A program made the position numbers and the translations under genes. The notes beneath the pieces were generated by a model, which saw only the letters and a program-made list of their open reading frames with translations, ran no database searches and was not told where the DNA came from. Below are positions 53,096 through 64,000 of a stretch of DNA of 64,000 nucleotides, piece after piece. Origin of the DNA: Brachycybe producta (taxonomy: Eukaryota; Arthropoda; Diplopoda; Playtdesmida; Andrognathidae); assembly GCA_036925085.1 (NCBI GenBank), contig JAUPFP010000025.1, positions 1,697,733-1,761,732 of the forward strand, given 5' to 3'. Positions within the stretch are counted from its first letter, which is position 1, and every line of letters begins with the position of its first letter.

Positions 53096-54943
53096 ATGGC
53101 TACGGGAAAAGATTTCGACGGAGAACCGGACTTCTGTAATGATTGTGGAGCCATTTTACCATTACCTGATCAAACCAATGAAATTATTTGTAAAGTTTGT
53201 AATTGGAAAGGCGACGTTTCCGGTACGATACGGTTCGCTTGTGAAAAACTGTAGACTTTAGAAACTAGAAGGGTGGCTTAATCACGTAAGGTGGCTGAAT
53301 AAATATTTAGGTGTATTTTGATTTTGTTCTCCCAGATGGCGCCACTGTTGTGGCTAATGTTAAGCTCCATAGATGTTTTTGGAAAATTTGGACACAAAAA
53401 CTTCAAGCGAACGCTTTTTAGAAACAACATCTCGAAATAATTCAAACTGTTTTCCAAACTAGAATTGTTGAAGATTATGCTAAAAGTTTTTTTATGACAA
53501 TATTTTAAAAAATAAACATTTTATAGCAGTTTGAAAATGATCCATTTTTGTTTAGTTTTTCCATTGACATTTCATGAAAAAAAACCTATTTTCTCCTTTT
53601 TTTTTCAAACTTTCAGAAAAAGTTTATTTTGAAAGATATCATCATTGAAAAAACTTTTAGCATTATCAATTTATCACCAACTATTCTAGTTTCTAAAACA
53701 CTTTGAATTTTTTTGTACTGTTTCTCCTGAAAAACGTTTGCTTGAAAAATATAAATTTTCTCAAAACTACGAGTAGTGGAAAGAGCCCCCTCCTATAGAA
53801 CATAAGAGCTACTGCAGTGGCGCCATCTGTGGACACGAAAACAAAATAAATATCTATAAAGCCACCTTGTGATTGAGCCTACCTTTTCTTCATTTTGCAT
53901 CTGAATGACATTAATTTAATCAAAGACTTCGAGAGGGCCCCGTTTACACGTGAAAAAAAACCACGTTATTGTCTAAAATAATCAAGAGATTTTCTTCTTT
54001 TTTATTTTTTATGTTTCATTTCAAGCTTACGATGGAGTTGAGATTTATTCAGAGTACGTTTTCAACAGTATTGCTGATAAAAAGTCTAAAAGGATAGTTC
54101 CACAGCAGGACGTTCCTCAAGGACCCACGGTATACTTGATATTAGTGTCACGATTATTACCGAAAATTGCACCTCATTCAACCTTCTTTTACTAACAATT
54201 TGAAGAAGATAAAAGAAGAATTTAAATCGCTTTTCTAATTTATTTTGTATTTTGCTGTTGATGTTTTGTTGTTGTTTTTTTGTAAAGTTTTGTTGGATAA
54301 CAAGAAATATATTTTCAGTCTCAGTCATTTAGAATTGATTCAAAATTCGTTTCTTTTAACACGAAATTCGTTTAACACGAAAACATATTATGGTATTTTC
54401 CATTTTGAAGGTGGAAAACCGTTTTAACCACGAAAAATTGGATAACACGAAATATATTTTCGGTCTCAGTCATTTAAAATAACATTAAAAATTCGTTCCT
54501 TTTAACACGAAATTCGGTCCCTTCCCATTTCATAGTATAAACAGTTTTGCCACCTGTTAGGCCTACTTTTCTAGCTTTAACCAAACATGTTAATTTTGAA
54601 ATCAAAGTTGTTTTCCTAAAATGCCTGACAGTCAACACGTAAATAAAACATCTGCGATTGAAGTATTTTTTTTTTATCGTGACTTACGTTAAGTTGTTGT
54701 TTCTCTTCTGACATACACACACAAGGTCGATCGAAAGTGTTCAAAGTGTGGACACGAAGGGATGACGTACGCCACATTGCAGTTAAGATCGGCCGACGAA
54801 GGACAGACCGTCTTCTACACTTGTCCACAATGCAGGTTCGAAGGATCTTCCCTTTCGAAAAGCCTCGCGCGTTTTATTAATCTTTTCTTTTATGTCTCTT
54901 TCTTCTCCATGTTTCTAGTTTCAAAGAAATCGAGAATTCGTAA
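53096..54943 (+). CDS. POLR1H: RNA polymerase I subunit RPA12 (POLR1H)
   Basis: Small zinc-ribbon subunit of RNA polymerase I that stimulates cleavage of backtracked rRNA transcripts in the nucleolus. Exons 53096-53222, 54026-54129, 54726-54835 and 54919-54943 join in phase to 121 residues, close to the usual 120-126. The N-terminal ribbon is C14-x2-C17 and C32-x2-C35. The C-terminal TFIIS-like ribbon is CSKCG (82-85) and CPQC (110-113). Between them is the catalytic hairpin [11 protein letters not shown], with the invariant acidic pair Asp101-Glu102. The last exon has only 25 bases and encodes FKEIENS. The ATG follows a palindromic element (52862-53036) by only 59 bases, so the promoter is probably compact. 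Introns 1 and 2 are filled with inverted-repeat elements. Confidence 0.95.
53290..53880. mobile_element. AAGGTGGCTGAATA inverted-repeat element in POLR1H intron 1
   Basis: The left end AAGGTGGCTGAATAAATATT is inverted at the right (AAATATCTATAAAGCCACCTT region). Both ends carry GATGGCGCCACTG-type sequence and the core resembles the TTCTAG foldback. A second full copy is at 57630-58155. Confidence 0.75.
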
Positions 54944-56532
54944 TTGGACGCAGCGGAATCGTGTATTTTCAACAATCGTTCTGAAATTTTAAAAAAAAAT
55001 ACACAAAGTCATGATTTTGTACTTTGAACTTGACATGTATTTCTCTCTCTCTCTTTCTTGTATTAAAGTTTAAATTACTCTCGAACTCTTGATTATTTCT
55101 GTCCTTTCAGGAAGGAAAATGAAGAAAAAACTTGAAAAGTGTTTTAGAAACTAGAAGGGTAGCTCAACCCCTTCACGGTATTTTCATATTGATATCTTTT
55201 AAAATAAAGACAGAATAAAAATAGAAAAAAATAGAAATAAAATAAGTAGAATGACCCAACTTTAATCAGTCGATATATTTTTTTTTTAACTTTTAACTAT
55301 AAAAAGTTTATTTTGAAAGATATCGATATGAAATCGCCCTTAAGTGATCGAGCTACTCGTCTAGTTTCTGAAACACTTTCTAGTTTCTTTTAAGGCTCTC
55401 CTAGTTTGTCTTTCGTTTTGAAAGACAGTAATAATCAGAGTTCGAAAATGAGCTTTTCATAAATCATCTTAAGGTGGTTCTAAAGTGGCTTGTAAAGTGG
55501 TTTAAAAACTAGAATGGTATTTCAATCGAAATTTCAATTCACCACTCGAAACTGGTTATTCTGTCTTTCAGAAGCAAAATGAAGAGAAAACTACAAAGTG
55601 TTTTAGAAACTAGATAGGTAGCTTGAAGTGATTCATCTGTCATTCTAGTTTCTAAAACACTTTCCATTTCTCCTTAATGTTGCTTCTGAAAGACAGAATA
55701 AGCAGAATTCGTAAACCACAGATGTTCGTAAACCATCTTAATCGCAAACAAAAGAAACAATATTTGTTTGTTTATCGTATTCACGTTGTATTTTCTGATT
55801 TTTGTATGTTTCCGAATAAATCACAAACTCATTATTTAAAACAAAAATTGTAAAACACATTTACAGAATTAACTTCACACATGTTTCTATTTGGACACGA
55901 ACAGATACACACACACACAAAAAAACCAAGGATCCATTTTCATAATAGATGTTCGTAATAATTTATATGATTACCACTTATTGAATTTATTAAAAATATC
56001 TGATATTCGACCTTCGGTTTTCATAAAGAATACCGCCAGTACGAAAAACCCAACAATGCGTGTTTCCTATTTATTATTTATGAAAATGAAAATATGAATT
56101 ATGTGGGTCTTCAGAAAACGAAAAAAAAAAATTGCATAAACTAGAAGTGTTTTTTTTCTCCCCCTTCTGTTCGAACATTCCCCGTTCTATTTGGGGTTTT
56201 ATGCTTAGAACTGATAGTGACGTTGGACAAAATCAAACAAACTAAAAAGTTGACACAAGTGGCCACATCGATTGACATCATCCCTTGTTTATATTTGTTT
56301 TTTGTTTTTTTTTCGTGAGAAAAAGAAAAACGGAACTCGTTTAGTTGGTCTGAGGTTCGAGCTCATGTATGTCGTAGTTGAGTTTCGACTCTCTTTAAGT
56401 GAATATGGCTCTCGGAATAACTCTTCCGAAGTTTTGAGTGTCAGCTCGTAAATAATAATAGTAACAACAAGGAAACACTCTTCGGTTACCACCTGTCGTG
56501 CTCGTATACTTTTCGTTAAAATTTGAACTACG
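54944..56532. other. Intergenic region between POLR1H and ABCA2
   Basis: Contains an ATTAAA at 55062 that could end the POLR1H transcript, then foldback copies 55060-55475 and 55480-55740. The ABCA2 5' UTR and promoter must lie before 56533. No conserved frame is seen. Confidence 0.5.
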
Positions 56533-59500
56533 ATGGGATTTTGGCCCCAGTTAAAACTACTACTATGGAAAAATTTCACTATGAAAAGGAGGCAACCGGT
56601 AAGTTTTGTCTCCGAACAATTAAACATACCGGGTACTTTGGGGGGCTGGAGGAAGAGGAAGACGTTTCGTGAAAATTCATTTGGTCTACTCGTAATGTCC
56701 GTAATGTCAATACGTATTTACTAGAGAAGTAACTTTCGTAATGTCAACGTGTATTTACTAGAAAAGTGACTTTCGAAAAAATAAAAGTTGATGTCACACG
56801 AGTGTCGTAAATAGCTCCAAGGGGGGTGGGAACCTCAGGATATTCTAATAAATTATATCCCTTTTATGTATCTGAACTAATTAAACAGTTGTCCAAATAT
56901 GCATCCTATTAGGGTGTCATATATTGTTGCTGCTGTAAATACATGGTAAATGGTTTTATTTTTCAAAAAACACTTTTATCCAAAAAGAAAGAAAAAATTG
57001 AAAACAATGTATTTTTTAGTATGCTGCTAAATATTAGGGTCATATTATATATTTCGAACTCTGATTATCCTGTCTTTCAGGTGCAAAATGAAGAGAAATT
57101 TGAATGTGTTTTAGAAACTAGAAGGATAGATCAATCATTTAACATTTATTTTCATGTTGACATCTTTCAAAATAAGCTTTTTATGCTTTTTGTGCCTATA
57201 AAAAAGTTTATTTTGAAAGATATCAGCATGAAAATATCCTTAAGTGATTGAGCTACCTTTCTACTTTTCTAAAAAACTTTCTAATTTCTCTTCATTTTAC
57301 TTCTGAAGAAGAAAAAAAAAAACAGAATAATCAAGAATTCGAAAATCATCTGTTGCTAAACTCGTCAACTTTTACATAAAACTTTCGTATGAAACGTTCA
57401 TATGTTATTAGCACTACCTTTCACCTAGCAAATATTATAGTACTTTGTTAAAACAAAAAAGCCATATGTGTTTGTATTGTATATTTGTACCTATGTGTCT
57501 GTGTACTAGTAATACTAACATGACATTACATAAATTATATTATATATTGCTTTCTAAGAACATTCTCTCTATTGTCTTCAGCTATCAGAAATAACACCGG
57601 TCCAAAACCGGTCAAGACATTATTTTTTTAAGGTGGCTGAATATATATTTATTTTGTTTTTGTCCCCAAACTCCGGATGGCACCACAGCAGTGCCTATTA
57701 TGTTCGATAGGAGGTCTCTGCCTTCCCCACCCGTGGTTATGTGAAAATTTATATTTTTCAAGCGAACGTTTTTTTTTTTCAGGAGAAACATTACGAAAAA
57801 TAATTCGAAGAAACTAGAATAGTTGCATGGTGAAAATACTAAAAAAAAAAATAAATGATGATATCTTTCAAAATAAACTTTTTATGACAGTTTGAAAAAA
57901 AAAGCGAAAAATAGTTTTGCATGAAATCCCAATGGAAAAACCTAAAAACGGGGTCATTTTCAAACTGAAATATAAAATGTTTATGAAAAAAAATTTAAAC
58001 ATTATCTTTTACTATTCTAGTTTTGAAAACAAATTTAATTTTTTCATATTTTTTTTTCGTTTTTTACGTCCAAATTTTACAAACATGTCTAGCCACTGCA
58101 ATGGCGCCGTTCGAGGGAATAAAAACAAAATAAATATCTATTCAGCCACCTTAAAGTGAAATATTTCAAACTAAAATTACACAACATAACAAAAGGACTG
58201 ATGGGATCCTGTTAAACATTTTGGACCAAGGCCATGAGTACCATTGTTACGACTCTGCCAAAATGTTCCAGTTTTTGTACCAATAAATTGTTATATTGTG
58301 TCAACATTTATCTTAAAACTTTCAAATTTGTAGCTTTTCAATTTTCTGCGACAAATGCCCTAACAATATAAGCGTTTTATTGGACATGTACACATGTGTA
58401 TTGACTTAACGAAACGCATTCAGTCGCAACAATTGCAAATAACAAACAGAACTAATAATTATATATTCAAAAATTGTATGCATCTGTCAGATTGTATAAA
58501 ATAAAACATTCAAATACAATAACAAGTAACTACAATACATTTCAGTTCGTACTTACATTGGAAATCTTTATCCCATTGACTCTTTTTCTCATCTTGGCTG
58601 TGGTGAGATGTTTTCAGCCACCAACTCCCTACGATCCTCGTGAGCTGATTGCAAATTATAAAACAAAACAAAAAGAAATTGTAAAACTAACGATAAATTT
58701 ATTATAATGTAGAACGGTTTCGTGCTTACCCACTACCATCGGCTGGAGTCCTTCCGTTGATTCAAGAAATGTGCGCTTTTCCACACAGCGAAATGGACGA
58801 AGGCGGATTCTTAACTATGAATAAGGACGGGTATCTATAACCGTATCAACACCGTGCCACCAATGAGTCATGGTGACACCGTGGCACCCAAGAGTCACAG
58901 TGAAATTGTGGCATCAACGAGCCACAGCGACTCCGTGACATCAACGAGCCACAGTGACTCCGTGCCACCAACGTGCCACATATAAGCCACCGTGCCACCA
59001 ATACTCACACACACTTTTCTTTCAACGCAGGATACTGAATCTCCTCACCAAGATGAGCAATATCGGAAGAAGCCATCAATATTTCGTTCTCGGTGCTTCT
59101 CCACAGGAACTCGAAGACATTCCGACAACAATCTCGACCATAGTCGAAGCCACCACCGCTCTTAACAACGTTCTCGGAACAGTACCTAGTGCGAAACCTA
59201 AAAAAAAAAATAGAAAGATGAAACTAGTTTTGCTTTTCTACAAATTTCAATTTTTTGTTTTGCAGATGCCACAATTTCGAACACTTTCGTCAATGCCAGT
59301 AAAGTGTCCCATCACTTAGAAACCGTATTTAAAATTCCTTCAAAATCCATTCAAGCCGTTCTGAATCATCCACTGCAATTGACTCAAGTATGCAAAGCAG
59401 AAATTAAGTGGAAACCATAGCAAATTTACTAAAATTGCAGAAATCCCAATTCAAAACAATTTAGAAGCAATTATTTTTAAACAATTCAACAAAACTATTA

Positions 59501-62500
59501 TGTTATCAAATTAAATTATTATTCTAGTTTTAAATTGCTTTTTAAGATGTTTTATGAACAGCTGATTTTAGAACTCTGAATTATTCAGTTTTTTAGGAGC
59601 AAAATTAAGAAAAACTTGAATGTGTTTTAAAGGCTAGAAAGATGAGCGCAGTCAACATTAAATTTAGCCTTAAGTGATTGAGCTTCCCTTCTAGTTTGGA
59701 AAACACTTTCAAGTTTTTTCCTGCATTTTGCTCTCGAAAGACAGAATGACCAAAGTTCAGTGAGCATTTACACTTTGAAGACATCTTTAAAAACGAGGAA
59801 TTTTTAACTTCGATACTTAAAAATAACTTTGAAGCACTAATTTGATTTTTGTAACTATTTCAAATAGAAAAATCTAACGAAAAATGATTATGACTCTCGT
59901 TAAGATAACGCCACACTTGTATGAAACACTGGGAAAAATATTCTCAAAGAGGAAAATTCATCAGAGAGACTTGAATTACTTCGATGAAATTGGCAAAATA
60001 ATAAGTATTCTCAGTGGTTACCACACTGATGCAGATCAAACAGTTTTTCATGAAATCAAAGTAATTTTTTTTAACTAAATTTAATTTTAATTGTGTTCTT
60101 TATTTAATTGTCTTTTTTTTTTTGCAGTCACTTCTATTACCAACCATTAATTTCCACTATTATTTGTGTAACGGAAATTACTCTCAACCTTCGAGTGATG
60201 ACCATTGGGTAAATTATATTAAATATAAATATTTAAAAAACTTCAAACTATCGTTACTCTGGGTTTCGGAAACAACACTAAGGAAAAATTAAATGTGTTA
60301 AAAACTAGAACGGTGGCTGAATCACTTAATAATGTTTTCATGTTTATATCTTTCAAAATAAACTTTTTGTGTTTGAAAATGACCCAACTTTAAACAGATG
60401 ATATTTTTTTTAACAATTTTTGTTTATCAAAAGTTTATTTTGAAATATATCAAACATGAAAATACCCTTTTAGTAATTGAGAAACTCTTCTAGTTTTTAA
60501 AATACTTTGAAGTTTTTCTTCATTTTACTTCTGAAAGTTAGAATAATCATATTTTCAGAAATTTTAAAACCAGTTTAATATAAAAAAAAGTTCTCATTTT
60601 CAACTTTCTTAAATGTTTTCAAGGAGGTTCTGGTGTCGGCGGTCTGTGAACGTCGTTCCGATGAAGCAAACAAACTCATAATTTACCTCATTGAGAACCT
60701 AAACTACAACTTTTTAAAAAAAATTGTAATTCTCGCAACTTCGAAAAATTTCAAAACACGTAACGAGCGTAAGACTTACTTTTTTTTCAGGAGGTTTTAA
60801 TCAGATTGAATCCAATGCATTTAAAAAAGGATCTGGAAACAATGATGAGAAATGTCAGCAAAAAATAGTTTTTACTAATTGATATTCGAGTTAATTAGTT
60901 TTTTTTATATAAAAAAAATACTTAAACAGATTAAAGTGTTGTTCGTCTTCAAGGAATTTCTTCAGAGAATCGGATCTCTCGTATCGCAGTTTCCCGTTCC
61001 GGAGTCTTTGCTGAACCTAGACTGCGAACAAAAAGTTTAAAAAATTTACTTGTTATTACGGCTCGGATTTTTTTGCAATATCAAGCAAACGTTTCTCAAT
61101 TAGTGGCCCAAGTGTCATTTGTGAAGTAATCATCATCATTGCAGCAACTGCAATAATGCTTTTATTAATAACCAAATAGGCTGATTAGAGGCTAAGATGT
61201 CTGGTTACTATCTGTTATCAGTTAGAAAGTTCTAGCCTCTAACTAGTATTTTTGATTGACAAAACATAATTGTTGGTTGATCTAAACAGGGATTGTTATT
61301 TCACAATTGGCTCTTGGGCCACAGATTGAGAAATATTTGCTTGATATGTAAATGCAATAATGTTAAATAAATTTTGTTTCAGTTGGAAGAATCAATGTCA
61401 CTTTTACTCAACAATGTCCTCACATTTGTGTGTGGTGATGATATGAATGAAAGGAAAGTTACACATGAAGTGCATAAACTTAAATCCGAGAAGAAAGGCA
61501 ATTTGGAGTCAGGTGATCAAAGAGTTCTAGTCACAGTACGAGAGTTTCTCGTATAGGCGGGCTAGTGACTTTCAGATGGCACATTGTGTGACTTCACACG
61601 GAACACTTCGTGTAGCCACAAAAAAGTGTTTCTTTTCAGCAGATCATTGATTGCAAAGAAGGTGTTCACACGAGCCACCGTTTTTATCACAGTGTTGATG
61701 AGTATTAATGTTCAGCCACGAGTGACGAACACCGCCTGTTTGTCAATAGTGATCAAAGTCATAACGTAAAATGCACTAACAGCATTCTAATGTTTTCACC
61801 AGAGGTCCGTGTGAAACAAGCTGTGACTTAGTGCGGCTTCATGCGGGACACATTTATGTCACCAAACAGTGGTGGCCGCAGCTTGCTTCAAATGGACCAC
61901 CGTTGAAAACAATGGAATGCCTTCAGTGCATTCCACTTTTATGAAATTATGACCTTGATCCCCATTGCCAAACAGGCGGTGTTTGCCACTCTTGGCTGAA
62001 CATACAACACTCATCGACACTGTGGAGCAAAAAAAAAGTGGCGCTGTCTCGTCTAAACACTCTCATATTACTCAATGGTCTGTTAAAAATGAACACTTTT
62101 TTTGTGGCGACATAAATTGTCGCGTGTGAAGCGAGCCTTACCCCCACGTGGAGACTTATGATGTCCCGCGTGAAGCGGCACTTTATAGTTACAAAAAACT
62201 TAAGTCCACTTCACACGGGATACTCTGTGACCCCACTTTGTGTTACCACTTTTGTGTTTGTTGCAACAGTGAATAAAACGGCAATGTTGGTTTCAATGTT
62301 GCTGGGCAAAACGAAAATCTTATACGCACCCACAAATTCGGACGTGGATAAAATAATGAGAAAAGTAAGCGAAGCGTTGGGTCTTACGTTGATCGAAACA
62401 ATTACGAAGTATGCCATCAGCTGCAAACGAATCGCACTCGAAATGGAACATTATCTAGAGAACAACTACGTGAAAGTCATGGAAGATGCAAATAGAGTGG

Positions 62501-63978
62501 TTTGAACACCTGAAAAAAAAAAAATTATTTCAAAAACAAATGTTTCTAAATTAATTTTGTTTTCCCATTTAAGGTGACAACGTGGCATTCGAATCGTAGC
62601 ATCGTGGATCTCTTCGACAAAGAACGTCTGTTGAAAGATCTGAAAGTCCTCGTGTCAATCTCTTCGGCTTGGCTCCGATTTGCCTCCAACCTCAAATTAG
62701 ATTTGTTTGTCGGGTTTCAAGATGAAAGCGCCCTTCTTCATTATTTTCAGCATCAAGTTCCGATAGAAAATGTGACCGTATTTGCCGGTCAGAACTCAAG
62801 ATCCTACAACACTATATATACGAAGTGTCCATAAAGTCCTTATCTATTTTTGCAGAAATAACTGGAAATTAAGTAGAATTCAATTCTAAAACAATAAATA
62901 ATTAAGAATTATTCATCTGTCAGACAACCCACTTTTCGTGATCTACTTCGACTATGAAATGAAGCTGAGTTGTCGCCTGTATGCCAAAGTGCAGCTTCTT
63001 TCCATAAGAAATACATTGCAACCACAGCCCACCCACAGGTGGTCGTATTCGACTTTAAAAGCCGCTTATGTGTAAAGGTTGGCGTCTTTTCTTAGAAAAT
63101 GCATTGCAACCACCGCCGAGCCGCCTTCGACTTCATTTTTCAGTCTAAATAGACTACCAAAAGTGGTCTGTGTGCCAAGAGCTTTACAGTTGGAATACAC
63201 AAACCTCTTTTTGACCACTTTTCGACGGCAAAACGAAGTCGAAGGTGGCTGGGCTATGGTTGCAATGTATTTTATACGGAAAAACTCAAGGTGGTCGGTT
63301 TTGAAGATAACATGACTTCATTTTGCAGCCAAAAAGTGGTCTGAGTGCCAAGGGCCTTACTCTTAATTCAGTAAATGTTAAACCACTGTCGTTTATATTT
63401 GAGTTGCCACATACTTTTTAGTTATTTCATAAAACATAGATAATGGATTCATGAACACCTTGTATACAAAAATATAAGAAGCGTTAATTAATAAACAATT
63501 AATTTTTTGGTTAGGTTTGATCTTTGTTATGAACGGTGACGGTTCATTACCGCAGCATGTTACGTACTCCATCCGACAGAGTGCCTCTCTCCTACCCGAC
63601 ACGAAGAAACTGAGTTACAGTCACATCTACAAATCGCACATCACAAAAGGACAAGGATACTACCTTGGAGGTTTCGTCTTTCTTCAGGATCTAATAGATC
63701 GAGCGATTATATCGTTACACAGCGAAAGAGACGTTGTGGAACCTGGAAACTATATTCAAGAAATGCCGATACCGTGTTACGCAGAAGACAAGTGAGTCAC
63801 TTTTCCACATCTTTTCCGATGCCTGTCATTTTCAAGACCAAAAATAAATTTCATCATTTTCAGGTTGGTTGAGAGCTTAGAACATTCGTTTCCAATGATT
63901 TCCGTAATGTCTTGGGTTTATGTCGTGGCCATTCTAGTACAAAACATTGTCCATGAAAAAGAACACCGTCTGAAAGAA
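56533..63978 (+). CDS. ABCA2: ABCA2-like ABC transporter, N-terminal part (15 exons; continues past right edge)
   Basis: Full-size subfamily A lipid transporter. Exons: 56533-56598, 58546-58639, 58713-58830, 59031-59188, 59266-59387, 59905-60060, 60128-60208, 60624-60725, 60791-60853, 60930-61034, 61383-61512, 62270-62499, 62574-62787, 63515-63791, 63864-63978. They give 677 codons without a frame break. The N-terminus ([22 protein letters not shown], shown here as a segment) and the first membrane helix [19 protein letters not shown] are typical of ABCA1/2/4/7. The first extracellular domain follows. ABCA2 resemblance is strongest at [44 protein letters not shown] and [11 protein letters not shown]. 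The last exon encodes EKEHRLKE, which in this family lies just before the second membrane helix. Nucleotide-binding domains lie beyond the window. Exon 6 uses a weak acceptor at 59905, and the exon 9 donor GTCAGC is weak. Confidence 0.91.
57630..58155. mobile_element. AAGGTGGCTGAATA inverted-repeat element in ABCA2 intron 1
   Basis: Left end AAGGTGGCTGAATATATATT and right end AAATATCTATTCAGCCACCTT-type are inverted, with GATGGCACC / GGCGCC just inside. It is the second copy of the 53290-53880 family, and each copy sits in the first intron of its gene. Confidence 0.75.
58845..59005 (+). repeat. About 31-bp minisatellite (GTGCCACCAACGAGTCACAG-like)
   Basis: Five to six degenerate units of the form CCGTGCCACCAATGAGTCAC fill most of the intron between ABCA2 exons 3 and 4, ending about 25 bases before the acceptor at 59031. 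Confidence 0.8.
61060..61355. mobile_element. hAT-like MITE filling an ABCA2 intron
   Basis: A copy of the 7772-8072 family (GGCTCGGATTTTTTTGCAAT and CTCTTGGGCCACAGATTGAG). It covers nearly all of the 348-base intron between exons 10 and 11, ending 28 bases before the acceptor. Confidence 0.7.
61580..62215. mobile_element. CTTCACACGG inverted-repeat elements in ABCA2 intron 11
   Basis: At least two related inverted-repeat copies: one near 61580-61815 (CTTCACACGGAACACTTCGT and GGTCCGTGTGAAAC) and one near 61825-62140 (GTGCGGCTTCATGCGGGACA and GTGTGAAGCGAGCC). A third fragment begins at 62205 and runs up to the exon 12 acceptor. The family also occurs at 2519-2885. Confidence 0.6.
62930..63360. 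mobile_element. AAGTGGT-family MITE cluster in ABCA2 intron 13
   Basis: Several inverted ACATTGCAACCACAGCC / GGCTATGGTTGCAATGTA-like and CGACTTCATTTT motifs, ending AAAAGTGGTCTGAGTGCCAA and GGGCCTTAC. Non-coding. Confidence 0.6.
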
Positions 63979-64000
63979 GTATAATTTAGATCTTAAGAGC

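Noticed and set aside
58640..58712. Longer version of ABCA2 exon 2 reading on to 58707
   Set aside because: The frame reaches a stop before exon 3. The GTGAGC donor at 58640 gives the phase needed by the conserved PLPSAG exon.
59868..59904. Acceptor at 59866-59867 for ABCA2 exon 6
   Set aside because: All three frames from that acceptor hit a stop within about 40 bases. The acceptor at 59903-59904 keeps phase with both neighbours.

Overview
The window is nuclear DNA of an invertebrate animal. It is AT-rich, its genes are split by GT-AG introns, it has AATAAA-type poly(A) signals, and it is crowded with small palindromic DNA transposons. An i-type (destabilase) lysozyme argues for a bilaterian invertebrate. 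The cytoplasmic tail of the Dscam-like protein and the NWD1-like protein look arthropod- or other ecdysozoan-like to me, but the sequence alone does not fix the phylum.

Six protein-coding genes can be rebuilt with exon phases that agree throughout. (1) Positions 343-30422 (+): the 3' two thirds of a Dscam-type adhesion receptor in 22 exons (last Ig before the fibronectin block, FN1-4, Ig10, FN5-6, transmembrane helix, cytoplasmic tail); the 5' end lies outside the window. (2) 31636-40399 (-): a complete NWD1-like NACHT/WD40 protein in 8 exons, convergent with Dscam. (3) 44376-46540 (+): a secreted i-type lysozyme-like protein in 3 exons, with a Gln/Pro repeat linker and without the usual catalytic Glu and Asp. 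(4) 46909-51309 (-): a DLGAP5/HURP-like mitotic spindle protein in about 10 exons, tail-to-tail with the lysozyme gene. (5) 53096-54943 (+): RNA polymerase I subunit RPA12 (POLR1H) in 5 exons, divergent from HURP. (6) 56533-63978 (+): the 5' part of an ABCA2-like transporter in 15 exons, running off the right edge.

Almost everything else is transposon-derived. I see at least nine families of palindromic or inverted-repeat elements. Several have clear target-site duplications (TSDs): 9 bp for the ACAGGCAATTAG palindromes and for a 910-bp element at 51557-52466, and 8 bp for two hAT-like families. There is a Helitron-like insertion inside a hAT-like element, an interleaved A-B-A'-B' inverted repeat at 16152-16957, a palindrome of palindromes at 19724-20185, and minisatellites grown inside foldback copies. 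Many introns of ABCA2, RPA12, HURP and NWD1 consist mostly of one such element.

The six genes do not form a pathway. Dscam, the NACHT protein and the lysozyme are each linked to immunity in some animals, but their adjacency here is best read as chance. The most unusual items are the catalytically degenerate lysozyme, the density and nested topology of the foldback elements, and places where element ends seem to supply gene signals such as a stop codon, splice-site surroundings or a promoter-proximal position.
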